Counted from the first letter of the stretch, positions 16,709-25,528 are shown. The stretch: DNA of 64,000 nt from CAYPTB01 sp964413535 (GCA_964413535.1 CAYPTB010000054.1:62001-126000), one strand, 5' to 3'. Made by a program: numbers and translations. The notes: generated from the sequence alone by a model not told the origin.

Positions 16709-18000
16709 CCGCCCGTATCGCCGGTGGTCCGCCCCTGACCGCCGTCCACGAGGCCCTCGCGGATCCGCGGCACGTCGTCGGGCAACGCGAGCCCGGTGCG
16801 ATCCTCCCAACGGTGCTCGAGACGGAAGAAGCCGACTTCGCGCGTCTTGTGCCGCACGAGCAGGTTCTGGCGCATCAGGTACTGCTGGTATTGGTGCGTG
16901 CCCTCGCCGTCGAACAGGATCACTCCGACGAGGAAGTTGCCCGAGAGCAAGGCGACTTGCGGGAGGACGGCCACGCTGCAGCCTGCACGCCCCTTCACCT
17001 CGAAGGCGTCGAAGTGCGTCGCGAACCCGGCGATGGTCGTGTTGTTCTGCCCGAAGAGGGCGACTCCGAGTTGGATGGGCGTCTTCTCCGGCGTGGGGTT
17101 CTTCCACCAGATGCGCACTTCGATCGAGTCGCCGGTGAAGAGCTGGTGGGTCTCCTCGTCCGTGCCGGCGCGGTAGATGCGGGCGTCCACCACGCGCGGG
17201 AGGATCCGCGGGCCGGAGCTCTCGGGGGAGACCGCGGGCTTCCCGTCCTCTTCGTGCTCGGCGATGTGTGCGCGCTGGTAGCTCGAATACTCGTTGGTGA
17301 CGTCCACCGATTCGCCCAGGACGGCGGGCTTCCCGTCGCGCAGCCAGATGGCGTCGTCGCAGAGCTGGCGCACGTCGTACAGGCTGTGGCTGCAGAAGAT
17401 CAGCGTCTTGTTGCGCTTCTTGAGGTCGTACACCTTGTCGACGCACTTCTTCTGGAAGTACATGTCGCCGACGGCGAACACCTCGTCGATGATCATCACG
17501 TCGGGATCGACGGCCATCGCGACGCTGAAGCCGAGGCGCAGTCCCATCCCGGACGAGTAGGTTCGCACCGGCTCGTCGATGTAGTCGCCGAGCTCCGCGA
17601 ACTCGACAATCTCGTCGACCTTGGACTCCATCTCACGCTTGCTGAAACCCATCATGATGCCGTTCATCACGATGTTCGAACGGCCCGTGAAGTCGAGGTG
17701 GAAGCCGGCTCCGAGCTCGAGCAGCGACGACACGCGCCCGCCCAGCCGAAAGCGTCCCTCGCTGGGAGACGTCGTTCCCGCCAACACTTTGAGGAGCGTC
17801 GACTTGCCGGCGCCGTTCGCGCCGCACAATCCGAGCGAACCCCCGGGCTTGAGTCCGAAGCTCACTCCGCGCAAGGCCCAGACGGGCCGGTGCCCGCGCA
17901 CCCGGCCGAGGGTCGCGCCCTCGACGATGCGCCACATCGGGCCGTCGTAGATGCGATAGCACTTCCCGAGGTTGTCGGCTTCGACGACTTGACCCGACAT
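16696..18000 (-). CDS. ABC transporter ATP-binding protein, Wzt/TagH-like, with C-terminal cargo domain
   Basis: ATPase of the polysaccharide exporter (434 aa, ATG at 18000). The nucleotide-binding domain has Walker A GANGAGKST at residues 60-68, signature SSGM at 149-152 and Walker B VMIIDE at 168-173. The long insert before Walker A (IVEGATLGRVRGHRP) is typical of Wzt/TagH ATPases. Residues about 260-400 form a beta-rich extension (FTGDSIEVRIWWKNPT, IAGFATHFDAFEV), matching the Wzt C-terminal domain, which in O9a-type systems reads the modified end of the glycan. Paired with the permease gene 1 base upstream. Confidence 0.92.
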   Translation of the reverse strand: MSGQVVEADNLGKCYRIYDGPMWRIVEGATLGRVRGHRPVWALRGVSFGLKPGGSLGLCGANGAGKSTLLKVLAGTTSPSEGRFRLGGRVSSLLELGAGFHLDFTGRSNIVMNGIMMGFSKREMESKVDEIVEFAELGDYIDEPVRTYSSGMGLRLGFSVAMAVDPDVMIIDEVFAVGDMYFQKKCVDKVYDLKKRNKTLIFCSHSLYDVRQLCDDAIWLRDGKPAVLGESVDVTNEYSSYQRAHIAEHEEDGKPAVSPESSGPRILPRVVDARIYRAGTDEETHQLFTGDSIEVRIWWKNPTPEKTPIQLGVALFGQNNTTIAGFATHFDAFEVKGRAGCSVAVLPQVALLSGNFLVGVILFDGEGTHQYQQYLMRQNLLVRHKTREVGFFRLEHRWEDRTGLALPDDVPRIREGLVDGGQGRTTGDTGGWPV

Positions 18001-18001
18001 G

Positions 18002-19072
18002 TCAGACCTCGTCGGCGAACCGCCGGCGCGCCAGCAGGAAGAACGTGTAGCCGACCACGAAGACGGCAACGGCCCAGATCGCGAAGACCGCGACGGAGTC
18101 CTCGATCGGCGTCGCGTAGAACGGCCGTTCCTCGCCTCCAACCGTCACCGACACCGGCAGGCGGCTCATCAGCACGCAACGCCAGGCGTAGACGAGGTGA
18201 TAGAGGGGATTCGCGTCGAGGATCCACAAGAAGCCGCCGAGCTCGCCGTCCCCCACGATCTGCGGCGCCCAGAAGACGGGCGTGGCGAACATCCAGACCG
18301 TCACCGCCAGCACCACGACGTGCACCGTGTCGCGCAGGTAGACCTGCGTCGTCGCGAGGACGATGCCGAGACCGTAGGTGAACAACACCTGGAGCGGAAG
18401 GAGAACGAAGGCCCAGCCCAGCGCCAGCACGCTCGGCGTCTCCCAGATCGTCAGACCGAAGAGCGGCGTGACGAGCGTCCCGACGATGAACATCACCATG
18501 CCGAACAGCATGGTCACGATGTTCACGAGCACCACGTCGAGCGGCAGGATCTCGGAGGGGAACGCGACCTTCTTGATGAGGTTCCCGTTCTCCACGATCG
18601 AAGACGAGCAGCGCGAAATGCTGTCGCCGAACGAAGACCACACGAGGACGCCCACGAACATGTAGACGCCCATCGCGGCTTCTTGCTCCGGCGGCAGCTC
18701 TTCGAACTTGAACGCCAGGAGCTTCGTGAAGATGAAGTAGTAGATGCCGAAGAACAGGAGCGGGGTCAGGAGCGGCCACGCCCAACCGAGCACCGTTCCC
18801 GAGAAGCGCGACCGGAGCTCGCGCCCCACGCTGGTCGTGATCAGGTCGCGGTGGCGCCACAGGAGCCACGGGAACCGGAAGACGTGCTGCACGACCTCGA
18901 TCACCCGCGGCGGCGAGGCGGTGACCCAACCCCCGACTTGCACCGACCCCGTGTCGAGGATCGTCCCGCCCTCGCGTTCGGCCGGCGGCGGGACCGGCGG
19001 GGGGGTGAATGGGATGCGGGGGTCCGAAGCCGGCAACTCGGCGACGGATTCCTCGCGCGAGGGGGAGGACAT
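18002..19072 (-). CDS. ABC-2 type polysaccharide export permease (Wzm/TagG-like)
   Basis: Inner-membrane subunit of the exporter, 356 aa, from the ATG at 19072 (MSSPSREESVAEL), which follows GGGGGAGG-type purines on the minus strand poorly spaced for translation. Residues 1-75 are a soluble, proline-rich extension that typical Wzm proteins lack. Then come the amphipathic FRFPWLLWRHRDLI and REL.SRFSGTVLGWAWP region and six membrane helices (about residues 100-345). It is the first gene of the glycan operon and followed by its ATPase, so the pathway is ABC-transporter dependent rather than Wzx/Wzy. Confidence 0.91.
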   Translation of the reverse strand: MSSPSREESVAELPASDPRIPFTPPPVPPPAEREGGTILDTGSVQVGGWVTASPPRVIEVVQHVFRFPWLLWRHRDLITTSVGRELRSRFSGTVLGWAWPLLTPLLFFGIYYFIFTKLLAFKFEELPPEQEAAMGVYMFVGVLVWSSFGDSISRCSSSIVENGNLIKKVAFPSEILPLDVVLVNIVTMLFGMVMFIVGTLVTPLFGLTIWETPSVLALGWAFVLLPLQVLFTYGLGIVLATTQVYLRDTVHVVVLAVTVWMFATPVFWAPQIVGDGELGGFLWILDANPLYHLVYAWRCVLMSRLPVSVTVGGEERPFYATPIEDSVAVFAIWAVAVFVVGYTFFLLARRRFADEV

Positions 19073-19175
19073 GGGGTCGGGAGGGACTCCGCTGCGGGTG
19101 GGGAGACGCCGCAGGATCTTTCGGACGGGGACGCCATCCCCTTGTGCCGACGGGTGCGGATCCGCGGAAGGAACC

Positions 19176-19189
19176 GACACTCTAGTGTC
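19176..19189. promoter_or_regulatory. palindrome upstream of the polysaccharide operon
   Basis: GACACT-CT-AGTGTC, a perfect 6-bp inverted repeat, 104 bases upstream of the permease start in the 266-base gene-free stretch that precedes the operon. TAGAGT inside it on the minus strand could be a -10 box but no -35 was found. Possible operator; weak. Confidence 0.3.
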
Positions 19190-19338
19190 CCGAGCGGGTG
19201 TCCGCATGCCGAAGCCGGCAGAATGGGACTTCCTGGTGCGTCCCCGGGCGGCCTGCTCCGACCGGCTCGGGAGCCCTTCCTTCGACGCGCTCGGTGACGC
19301 CCCGACTACGGGTAGCGGGCGGCCGATCCCCCCTCGAA

Positions 19339-19809
19339 TCAGGGCCCGTGCTCGAACTCCGTGTCCAAGAACGTGCGCATGTGCTGGATGAGCAAGCGCG
19401 CCGTCTCCTCGTCGTCCTGGACCCATTCCCATTCCGCGTAACGCGGATCGGAGGGGTTCACGATGGTCGTGTTCTTCTGCTTCTGAACGCGCGTCCGCAC
19501 GAGGAACCGATCGTCGCCGAGGGTGTCGATCTCGACGATCGCGCGCAGGCGCTGGCCCTTGTCCTTCGTGACCGCGGGCAAGGTCCTCCAGCCGCTCTCC
19601 GCCGAGAGACCCGTGTGGTCCATCCCCGCACCCTGGGGAAAGCCCATGCGCGTCATGGAACGACGGACGACCTCCCACATGACGTTCTCGCTCGGCGCCA
19701 TGAACTCGCGCTCCACCCACGTCGGCCGGGGCGGACCCTTGCCGAAGATGCTGCACGCCGCGCAGAAGAGCGCCAGGACGGGGAGCAGGAGCGTGGGCTT
19801 CGTCTTCAT
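19339..19809 (-). CDS. putative lipoprotein of unknown function
   Basis: A 156-aa protein with a lipoprotein-like signal (MKTKPTLLLPVLALFCAAC, Cys at 19), likely lipid-anchored in the periplasm or outer membrane. The mature part is a small alpha/beta domain containing ENVMWEVVRRSMTRMGFPQ, which resembles the repeating fold of proteins that compare two states of an envelope component, but I cannot assign a family. Its ATG overlaps the der stop by 4 bases (ATGA), so it is translated with der. No catalytic motif is visible. Confidence 0.8.
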   Translation of the reverse strand: MKTKPTLLLPVLALFCAACSIFGKGPPRPTWVEREFMAPSENVMWEVVRRSMTRMGFPQGAGMDHTGLSAESGWRTLPAVTKDKGQRLRAIVEIDTLGDDRFLVRTRVQKQKNTTIVNPSDPRYAEWEWVQDDEETARLLIQHMRTFLDTEFEHGP

Positions 19810-21146
19810 CGGTCGCGGCCCTGTGGAACGTCTTCCTGACGGCGGATCACGAAGCGCAGCGGGACGTTGTGGAACGCGAACTCCTTGCGCAGCCGGTTCT
19901 CGAGGTAGCGCAGGTACTCCTTGCCGATGAGCTCGTCGTTCTTGGCGAACAGGATGAAGGTCGGCGGCTTCACTTCGGCCTGGGTCGCGTACTGGATCTT
20001 GACCATCTGTCCGCGCCAGGACGGCGCGCGGCCTTCGGACGCGCGCGCGAGGATGCGGTTCAACTCGCCCGTGCCCACGCGCCGCCCGGCCTCCTCGAAG
20101 AGCTCGCGCGCCAGGCCGAGCGTCTCGGCCACTCCGAATCCGGTCTTGGCCGAGATCGCGGACAGGGGCGCCCACGCCAGGCCCGGGAGGCGATCGCTCA
20201 GGTAGCGCGACAGATCGGCGGGAGTGAAGCCCTGGACGAGGTCCCACTTGTTCGCCACCAGGATCAACGGCTTGTAGTGGTCGACGACGTAGCGCGCGAG
20301 ACGTTTCTCGATCGCCCCGAGCTCCTCGTTCGCTTCGATGACGAGCAGCACCACGTCGGCGCGCCGGATCGCGCGGTGGCTGCGCGCGTCGGAGTAGAAC
20401 TCGATCGCATCGGCGATCTTGGTCTTGCGCCGGATGCCGGCCGTGTCGATCACGACGTACTTCTCGCCGCGGTGCTCGATGGGCACGTCGACCGAGTCGC
20501 GCGTCGTCCCGGGGATCTCCGAGACGATGACGCGCTCCTCGCGCGCGAAGGCGTTGATCAGCGTCGACTTCCCCGCGTTGCGCCGTCCGACGACCGCGAG
20601 CTTCATGACCGGTTTCACCGGGGCGTCGTCCGCTGCGGGCGGCGGCAGGAGGTCGGCGATGCGCTCGTAGAGCGGATCGAGCCCCATTCCGTTCTGAGCG
20701 CTGATGGCGAAGGGACCGTCGCCGATGCCGAGCTCGTGGAAGCTCTGCACGTCCCATTCGAAGCGATCCTCCTCGACCTTGTTGACCACCAGCACGACCG
20801 GGATCTGCACGGAGCGCAGGCGTGCGGCCACCTCGCGGTCGAGCGGCGTGATGCCCGTGCGCGCATCGACCAGGAACAGCACGAGGTCGGCGGCGCGCAG
20901 CGCGGCGCGCACCTGCTCCTCCACGTGGCCGCCGAGGTCGTCGCGATCGACGATCCCGATCCCGCCCGTGTCGATGACCTCGACGTGGCGCTCGCCCTGC
21001 GACGTCGGGAGCCGGACCTGGACCGACACGCGGTCGCGCGTGACGCCTTCCGTCGGCTCGACGATGGACACGCGGCTGTTCGCCATGCGATTCAGCAGCG
21101 TGGACTTGCCCACGTTGGGCCGACCCACGATGGCGAGCGTCCTCAT
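19806..21146 (-). CDS. der: ribosome biogenesis GTPase Der (EngA)
   Basis: Double-domain GTPase required for 50S subunit assembly. The 446-aa protein has two GTPase domains: the first with GRPNVGKST (residues 8-16), DTGGI and NKVEED, the second with GRRNAGKST (near residue 185), DTAGI and NKWDL. A C-terminal KH-like domain follows (about 350-440; PTFILFAKNDELIGKEYLRYLENRLRKEF region). The second P-loop has Arg and Ala where most Der proteins have Pro and Val (GRPNVGKS), a mild deviation that keeps the nucleotide-binding Gly-Lys-Ser/Thr. ATG at 21146, 2 bases after the queE stop. Confidence 0.96.
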   Translation of the reverse strand: MRTLAIVGRPNVGKSTLLNRMANSRVSIVEPTEGVTRDRVSVQVRLPTSQGERHVEVIDTGGIGIVDRDDLGGHVEEQVRAALRAADLVLFLVDARTGITPLDREVAARLRSVQIPVVLVVNKVEEDRFEWDVQSFHELGIGDGPFAISAQNGMGLDPLYERIADLLPPPAADDAPVKPVMKLAVVGRRNAGKSTLINAFAREERVIVSEIPGTTRDSVDVPIEHRGEKYVVIDTAGIRRKTKIADAIEFYSDARSHRAIRRADVVLLVIEANEELGAIEKRLARYVVDHYKPLILVANKWDLVQGFTPADLSRYLSDRLPGLAWAPLSAISAKTGFGVAETLGLARELFEEAGRRVGTGELNRILARASEGRAPSWRGQMVKIQYATQAEVKPPTFILFAKNDELIGKEYLRYLENRLRKEFAFHNVPLRFVIRRQEDVPQGRDR

Positions 21147-21148
21147 GG

Positions 21149-22000
21149 TCAGGGCACTCCCAACGCGCGATGGATCTGGGGCAGGACGCGCACGACGAGT
21201 CCACGCTCGAGCGCGAGCTCGACCGCGTGCCCGAGCTCCGCCGCGGAGGGTCGGCCGGCGGCGCGGACCGGCGTGGCGGGCTGCAAGATCACCGGCAGCT
21301 CTGGCGCGAGTCGCAGGACGTCGTCGAGGAGCTCTTGGAGCTCGTCGGGATCGAATCCGGCCACGAGCACGATCTTCCCGCAGGCGTCGCGACCGCGCGC
21401 GAGCGCGAGCGTGCGAGCGCGGACCGCGCTCCACTCGGCGCTCGTGCGCGGACTCGGCTCGTCCGCGTGCCCTTCGAGCTCCACGGGCGCGGCGAGGGTC
21501 GAGGCGAGCTTGAGATCGAGGCTCAAGTGGTGCATCGAGTCCGCCACGCGCGCGAGCGCGTCGGGATGCGCGCCCGCCGTCTCGAGGTGGATGCGCCGGT
21601 TTCCGGCGAGACGCGCGAGCTCGAGCAGGAAGTCGGGCCACAGGAGCGGCTCGCCCCCCGTGACGCTGATCGTGCGCGGGTGCGCGCCCTCGGCGGACCG
21701 CACCCAGCACAGCACCTGGAACGCGGTCGCGCGCACCGGCTCGTCCGAGTCGTTCCTCGGCCAGCGGCCCGAGCTCGCGCGCAGGGTCCACGACTCCGGT
21801 GTATCGCAGTAGCCGCAGCGCAGCGGACACCCGCGCAGGCGCACGAACGTCTGCGGCTCGCCGGCGTACAGGCCTTCGCCCTGCAGGGAAGCGAAGACTT
21901 CCAGGACGGCCGCGCTCACGTCCCCGCGCCGAGCGGAGCCTTCGCCTCCGGCGCTTCCGGAGTCGACCGGTCGCAGTTCATCGCGGGATTCGGCGATCAC
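21149..22000 (-). CDS. queE: 7-carboxy-7-deazaguanine synthase QueE (radical SAM)
   Basis: Radical SAM enzyme of the queuosine/preQ0 pathway that rearranges 6-carboxytetrahydropterin to 7-carboxy-7-deazaguanine. The cluster-binding motif is CPLRCGYC (C58, C62, C65 in the 283-aa reading). Around it lie FASLQGEGLYAGEPQTFVRL and the SAM-binding SVTGGEPLLWPDFL, both family signatures. The GTG at 22000 gives a 27-residue N-terminal extension; the in-frame GTG near 21919 (VSAAVLEVFASLQ) gives the usual QueE N-terminus and may be the true start. No other queuosine gene is in the window. It precedes der by 2 bases. Confidence 0.92.
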   Translation of the reverse strand: MIAESRDELRPVDSGSAGGEGSARRGDVSAAVLEVFASLQGEGLYAGEPQTFVRLRGCPLRCGYCDTPESWTLRASSGRWPRNDSDEPVRATAFQVLCWVRSAEGAHPRTISVTGGEPLLWPDFLLELARLAGNRRIHLETAGAHPDALARVADSMHHLSLDLKLASTLAAPVELEGHADEPSPRTSAEWSAVRARTLALARGRDACGKIVLVAGFDPDELQELLDDVLRLAPELPVILQPATPVRAAGRPSAAELGHAVELALERGLVVRVLPQIHRALGVP

Positions 22001-22081
22001 GGAGTCGTTCCTGCTCGGCCACCTGCGGACGACCCTGCGGACGGCGCGAGTCCCGGGAGCCGGCGCCGCAGGAGTGCGGCG

Positions 22082-22318
22082 CTACGAGCCGGCCTCGGCC
22101 TCCGCTGCGGGCGCCGCGGCCTCGCCCTCGCCCTCCGGCTTGCGCCGGACCTTGGCGACCTTGAACTTGGTGCGCACCTTCGGAAGGCCGTAGGGCGAGC
22201 CGTTCTCCGGATCGAACTTGCCGTCCTTCAACAGCTTGTTGATGCGCTCGATGCGCGTCAGGACGCTGCGGTCACCGACCAGGGTGTTCACGCCGCGGAG
22301 GCTCGAGTGGATGCTCAT
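22082..22318 (-). CDS. PVC-superphylum small basic protein
   Basis: A 78-aa protein that starts MSIHSSLRGVNTLVGDRSVL at the ATG at 22318. The pattern SL..x..RSVLTRIERI..L...G.F, followed by GLPKVRTKFKVAKVRRK, matches my memory of the small basic protein family of Planctomycetes, Verrucomicrobia and Chlamydiae (TIGR04137), a family of unknown function whose size and charge suggest an RNA or ribosome partner. The last 18 residues are Glu/Ala-rich and extend beyond the basic core. It is a useful taxonomic marker for the window. No clear ribosome-binding site precedes the ATG. Confidence 0.82.
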   Translation of the reverse strand: MSIHSSLRGVNTLVGDRSVLTRIERINKLLKDGKFDPENGSPYGLPKVRTKFKVAKVRRKPEGEGEAAAPAAEAEAGS

Positions 22319-22678
22319 GGGAAGAGGATCAGGCCGCCGCGAACGGCGCGGTTGATTCGGATGGGACTGCGCGCGCTGCGGAACGCACCCGCCCGCCGAC
22401 AACGATGGCGAAACCGATGACGAAAAGGTGACGAAAACAGGGTCGCGCGCGAAGCCCCGCGCGAAGCCCGCGAAGCCTCGCGCGAAGCCCCAGAGGGGCA
22501 ACGAACCGCGCATGCTAGGGTCGAGGGCGCGCTCTCGCCAGGCCTTGCACGCGACTTCGTGGGCCGCGGCCCCGTTCGGGACCGGGAGATCGGCGGACCG
22601 GGGCGGACCGGCGGAGGGCGAACGCCAGCGGTTGGACGAGGGCTTGGCGAGCGGGACGGCGTGGTCGGGGACTTTCGC
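22319..22678. other. gene-free stretch upstream of the small basic protein gene
   Basis: About 360 bases with no frame I would call a gene. It contains the GCGAAGCC repeats at 22449-22489 and two copies of GACGAAAA/GACGAAAAC around 22417-22438. The promoter of the small basic protein gene should lie here, but no good hexamer pair was found. Confidence 0.4.
22449..22489. repeat. four spaced copies of GCGAAGCC
   Basis: Copies start at 22449, 22461, 22470 and 22482, spaced 12, 9 and 12 bases, so the spacing keeps a period of three. This could reflect a small simple-sequence expansion, or an unannotated coding frame rich in Lys/Ala/Pro (plus strand) or Gly/Phe/Ala/Arg (minus strand). Confidence 0.5.
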
Positions 22679-23344
22679 TCACCGCAGACGCGCGGCGTCG
22701 AGGTTCACGAAGTAGGCCTCGCTGAACTCGCCCTCGCGCCCGGTCGGACCGCGCGCGCTGCGGACCCGCTCGCGCAGGGCGGCGAGCTCGTCCTTCGTCG
22801 GCGCGGCCCCCACGAGGACGTAGATGCGCCCCTCGAAGCTCAACGGATGGGCCACCGGCAGTCCGAGGCCCGCGAAGTGGTGGTAGGTCGCGTAGGCGAG
22901 CTCCAGGTCGCGCGGCTCGTCGCCGTAGGTGACGGCCAGGATCGAGTAGGTGTTGCGCGGGTCTCCGAGCGCCGCGTTGACTTCCTCGCCCGCCCGGAGC
23001 TCGGTGGCGGGCAGAAGCTCCTCCTCGGACGCACCCCTCTCCGCGCTCTCCGTCTGCACGGAGGTCACCCCGGAGCGCTCGGCCGCGGCCGCCGGCTCCT
23101 GGACCCCGAACCAACTCCCGACGGCCACGCCGGCGACGAAGATCGCGATCGCGCCACCCGCGGCGAACATCAGCGTGCGCGTGTCCCGCGGGCTGAACTC
23201 CGGCAACCAGTTCGGGCGCACGGAGGCACTCGGATCGTCGGGCAGGGGCCCAGCGAACGGGCCTCCGGACACCGGATTGCCTCCCGTGCGCTCGTCGTTC
23301 GCGTCCTGGAAGGCCTCGAGCAGGTTCTTCTTGAAGGTCGCCAT
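22679..23344 (-). CDS. single-pass membrane protein of unknown function
   Basis: A 221-aa protein (ATG at 23344, MATFKKNLLEAFQDANDE). A cytoplasmic N-terminal part of about 55 residues is followed by one membrane helix (about 58-80, LMFAAGGAIAIFVAGVAVGS). Then come an acidic linker with many Glu and Ser, and a C-terminal folded domain from about 120. This domain (YSILAVTYGDEPRDLELAYATY, FEGRIYVLVGAAPTKDELAALR) has the look of a SPOR-like or ferredoxin-like alpha/beta fold: a strand, a helix that covers the gap between residues, then RIYVLVG. A SPOR-type peptidoglycan-binding role is a guess, not a recognised match. Confidence 0.78.
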   Translation of the reverse strand: MATFKKNLLEAFQDANDERTGGNPVSGGPFAGPLPDDPSASVRPNWLPEFSPRDTRTLMFAAGGAIAIFVAGVAVGSWFGVQEPAAAAERSGVTSVQTESAERGASEEELLPATELRAGEEVNAALGDPRNTYSILAVTYGDEPRDLELAYATYHHFAGLGLPVAHPLSFEGRIYVLVGAAPTKDELAALRERVRSARGPTGREGEFSEAYFVNLDAARLR

Positions 23345-23436
23345 TTCGCCGCCCGCGCCGACCCGCGTTCCGACGCCCATCCGCACGCCGTGCACGGCCC
23401 GTGCGCAGCCTCGTCGCTTTGGACGCGCGAGTCGCG

Positions 23437-23464
23437 AGTATAGGCGCACCCCGGCCTCGATCAA
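23437..23464 (-). promoter_or_regulatory. candidate sigma-70-type promoter for the 22679-23344 gene
   Basis: On the minus strand, TTGATC (23464-23459), a 16-base spacer, then TATACT (23442-23437). Transcription would start near 23430, giving a leader of about 85 bases before the ATG at 23344. Confidence 0.55.
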
Positions 23465-23554
23465 CGCGAAGCCGACGCATCCCCCGAGTTGGGTTACGCG
23501 CTCCTCCGCCGCGCCTCGGGCTCGCGCGCCGCGTAGGATGCAGCGCGTCGCGCC

Positions 23555-25528
23555 ATGCCCTTCCCCGCGAGAACCAAAGCGAGACCGCGCGCCCGCCCTG
23601 TGGGCCTGCCGGCCGCGAAGCTGTGGCTCGTTTGCGCGACCTGCGCGGCGCTCGGCTGCGGCGACGACGGCCGGACGGCGTCGGTTGCGCCGGGGCGTGC
23701 CGAACCGCCCGCCGACCAGGTCGCCCACGCGCTCGCCGAAGAGCTCGGCCGCGAACCCCTGCCGACGGGGCCGAGCGAGCGAGCCCTTGTCCTCGCCGGG
23801 AGCTTCGACGACGAGGCGCGCGCGCGCGGGCTCGATTACGCCAACCGCTCGGGCGAGCCGGACAAGCCGACCATTCTCGAAGCCAACGGCCCAGGCGTGG
23901 CCGTGCTCGACCTGGAGACGGACGGCGACTTGGACCTCGTTTTCGGCCAAGGGGTCGCGAGCCTGCGAGCGCTCGTCGAAGGCCCCGGCGCCGACGTCGA
24001 GGTCTTCGCGAACGACGGCGAAGCGCACTTCGCCCGGCGCCCCGGTCCGGGTCTCTCCGGCTGGTGGACCGGCCTCGCGGCCGGCGACGTCGACTCCGAC
24101 GGGGACACGGACCTCGTGTCCGGAGCCTACGGCGACCTCGTCCTCTTGCTCCAAGGGGCGGGCGGCGCGCTCGATGTGGCGGAAGCGTCCGGCCTCCTTC
24201 CTAGCGCAGTCGAAGCTCCGGGCGCGCGCCTCGTTCCCGGCGCGGAGCGCGAGCCGGGGACCTTTCCGTGGTGGGCGACGAGCTTGGCGCTCTTCGATGC
24301 CGACCAGGACGGCTACCTCGACCTGTACGTCGGCCAGTACCTCGAGCTCGACCCCCTACGACCGCCGCTGGGCGAGCTCGGAGAGGGCGCGCTCGCGCTC
24401 CCTTGCTCGTGGAAGGGACTCGCGGTGTTCTGCGGACCGCGCGGTCTCGAGCCGCAGCCCGACCGCCTGCTGCGCGGACGCGGCGACGGCCGCTTCGAGG
24501 AGCGCTCGCGCGAATGGTTGCCCGACCACGTGCCCGGCTTCACGCTCGCGATCGGAGCGTTCGACGCGGACGGCGACGGCGACACGGATCTCTACGTGGC
24601 GAACGACAGCGTTCCCAACCTGATGCTCGTCAACGGGGGGGCGGGCGTCTTCCGCGACTTCGGGCTCCAGGCGGGCGTCGCCGTGAACCAGGACGGCGTG
24701 GCGCAGGCGGGAATGGGCGTGGCCTTCGGGGACGTCGACCGCGACGGTCGGCTCGACTTCGCCGTGACGAACTTCTCCGACGAGCCGACCGAGCTCTACT
24801 TCGGAGCCGAGGTCGGCTTTCGCGCCGCAACGCATCGCATCGGCCTCGGACACGCGACGCGCCGCATGCTCTCCTGGGGCGTTCAATTGTGCGACTTCGA
24901 CGCCGACGGCCGGCTCGAGCTCTTCACGGCCAACGGCCACGTCTACCCCCAGGCCGACCGGCCCTACACGGGCACGAGCTACGCGCAGAAGGACGGTCTG
25001 TGGCGCATCCCGGCGACCGGTCCGCTGCAAGCGCTGGAGACCTCGGGCGAGCGCGCGCTGACCGCCCTCGTGCTCGGTTCGCGCGCGAGCGCGATCGGCG
25101 ACTTCGACGGCGACCTCGCGCCGGATCTCGTCCTGACCACGATCGACGGCCCGGCGGTCCTCGCCATGAACCGCCTCGAGCCCGCGGGGAACCGACTCGC
25201 GCTGCTGTGCCTCGGTGCGAGTGCGAGCGACGTCGCGGCGTCGAAGCCGCGCACGCCCGCCGACGGCCGCGGCGCGCGCGTCGTCGTCGTGCCGGCCGTC
25301 CCGGAGGGCGAGCCCCCCTTCGGACTCCTGGCGGAAGTCGGGACGGCCGGGAGCTACCAGGCCTCGAGCACGCCCTGGCTCCACTTCGGCCTCGGGCGGG
25401 CGACGCGCTACGAGCGCATCGACATCCGCTGGCCCTCGGGTCGGCTGGAGAGCCTGCCCGCCGGCCTTGCGGGACGGAGGCTCGTCGTGCGCGAGGGCGA
25501 AGGCGTGATCCTGTCGGAAGAACCTTGA
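23555..25528 (+). CDS. FG-GAP/VCBS repeat lipoprotein with ASPIC/UnbV C-terminal domain
   Basis: A 657-aa exported protein: lipoprotein signal ending AALGC (Cys at 35), then a seven-bladed-propeller-type FG-GAP region. This is seen as repeated calcium-binding loops such as DLETDGDLDLVFGQG, DVDSDGDTDLV, DADQDGYLDLYVG, DADGDGDTDLYVAN and DVDRDGRLDFAV. It ends with an ASPIC/UnbV domain (IDIRWPSGRLESLPA, near residue 627). The family is abundant in Planctomycetes and Verrucomicrobia; its biochemical role is unknown. The stop TGA overlaps the ATG of the TPR gene by one base, so the two are coupled. Confidence 0.9.
   Translation: MPFPARTKARPRARPVGLPAAKLWLVCATCAALGCGDDGRTASVAPGRAEPPADQVAHALAEELGREPLPTGPSERALVLAGSFDDEARARGLDYANRSGEPDKPTILEANGPGVAVLDLETDGDLDLVFGQGVASLRALVEGPGADVEVFANDGEAHFARRPGPGLSGWWTGLAAGDVDSDGDTDLVSGAYGDLVLLLQGAGGALDVAEASGLLPSAVEAPGARLVPGAEREPGTFPWWATSLALFDADQDGYLDLYVGQYLELDPLRPPLGELGEGALALPCSWKGLAVFCGPRGLEPQPDRLLRGRGDGRFEERSREWLPDHVPGFTLAIGAFDADGDGDTDLYVANDSVPNLMLVNGGAGVFRDFGLQAGVAVNQDGVAQAGMGVAFGDVDRDGRLDFAVTNFSDEPTELYFGAEVGFRAATHRIGLGHATRRMLSWGVQLCDFDADGRLELFTANGHVYPQADRPYTGTSYAQKDGLWRIPATGPLQALETSGERALTALVLGSRASAIGDFDGDLAPDLVLTTIDGPAVLAMNRLEPAGNRLALLCLGASASDVAASKPRTPADGRGARVVVVPAVPEGEPPFGLLAEVGTAGSYQASSTPWLHFGLGRATRYERIDIRWPSGRLESLPAGLAGRRLVVREGEGVILSEEP

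Noticed and set aside
22428..22715. Plus-strand frame with a Lys/Ala/Pro-rich start (RAKPRAKPAKPRAKP)
   Set aside because: It overlaps the minus-strand gene at 22679 and has no start signal or recognisable domain; it is more likely a by-product of the GCGAAGCC repeats.
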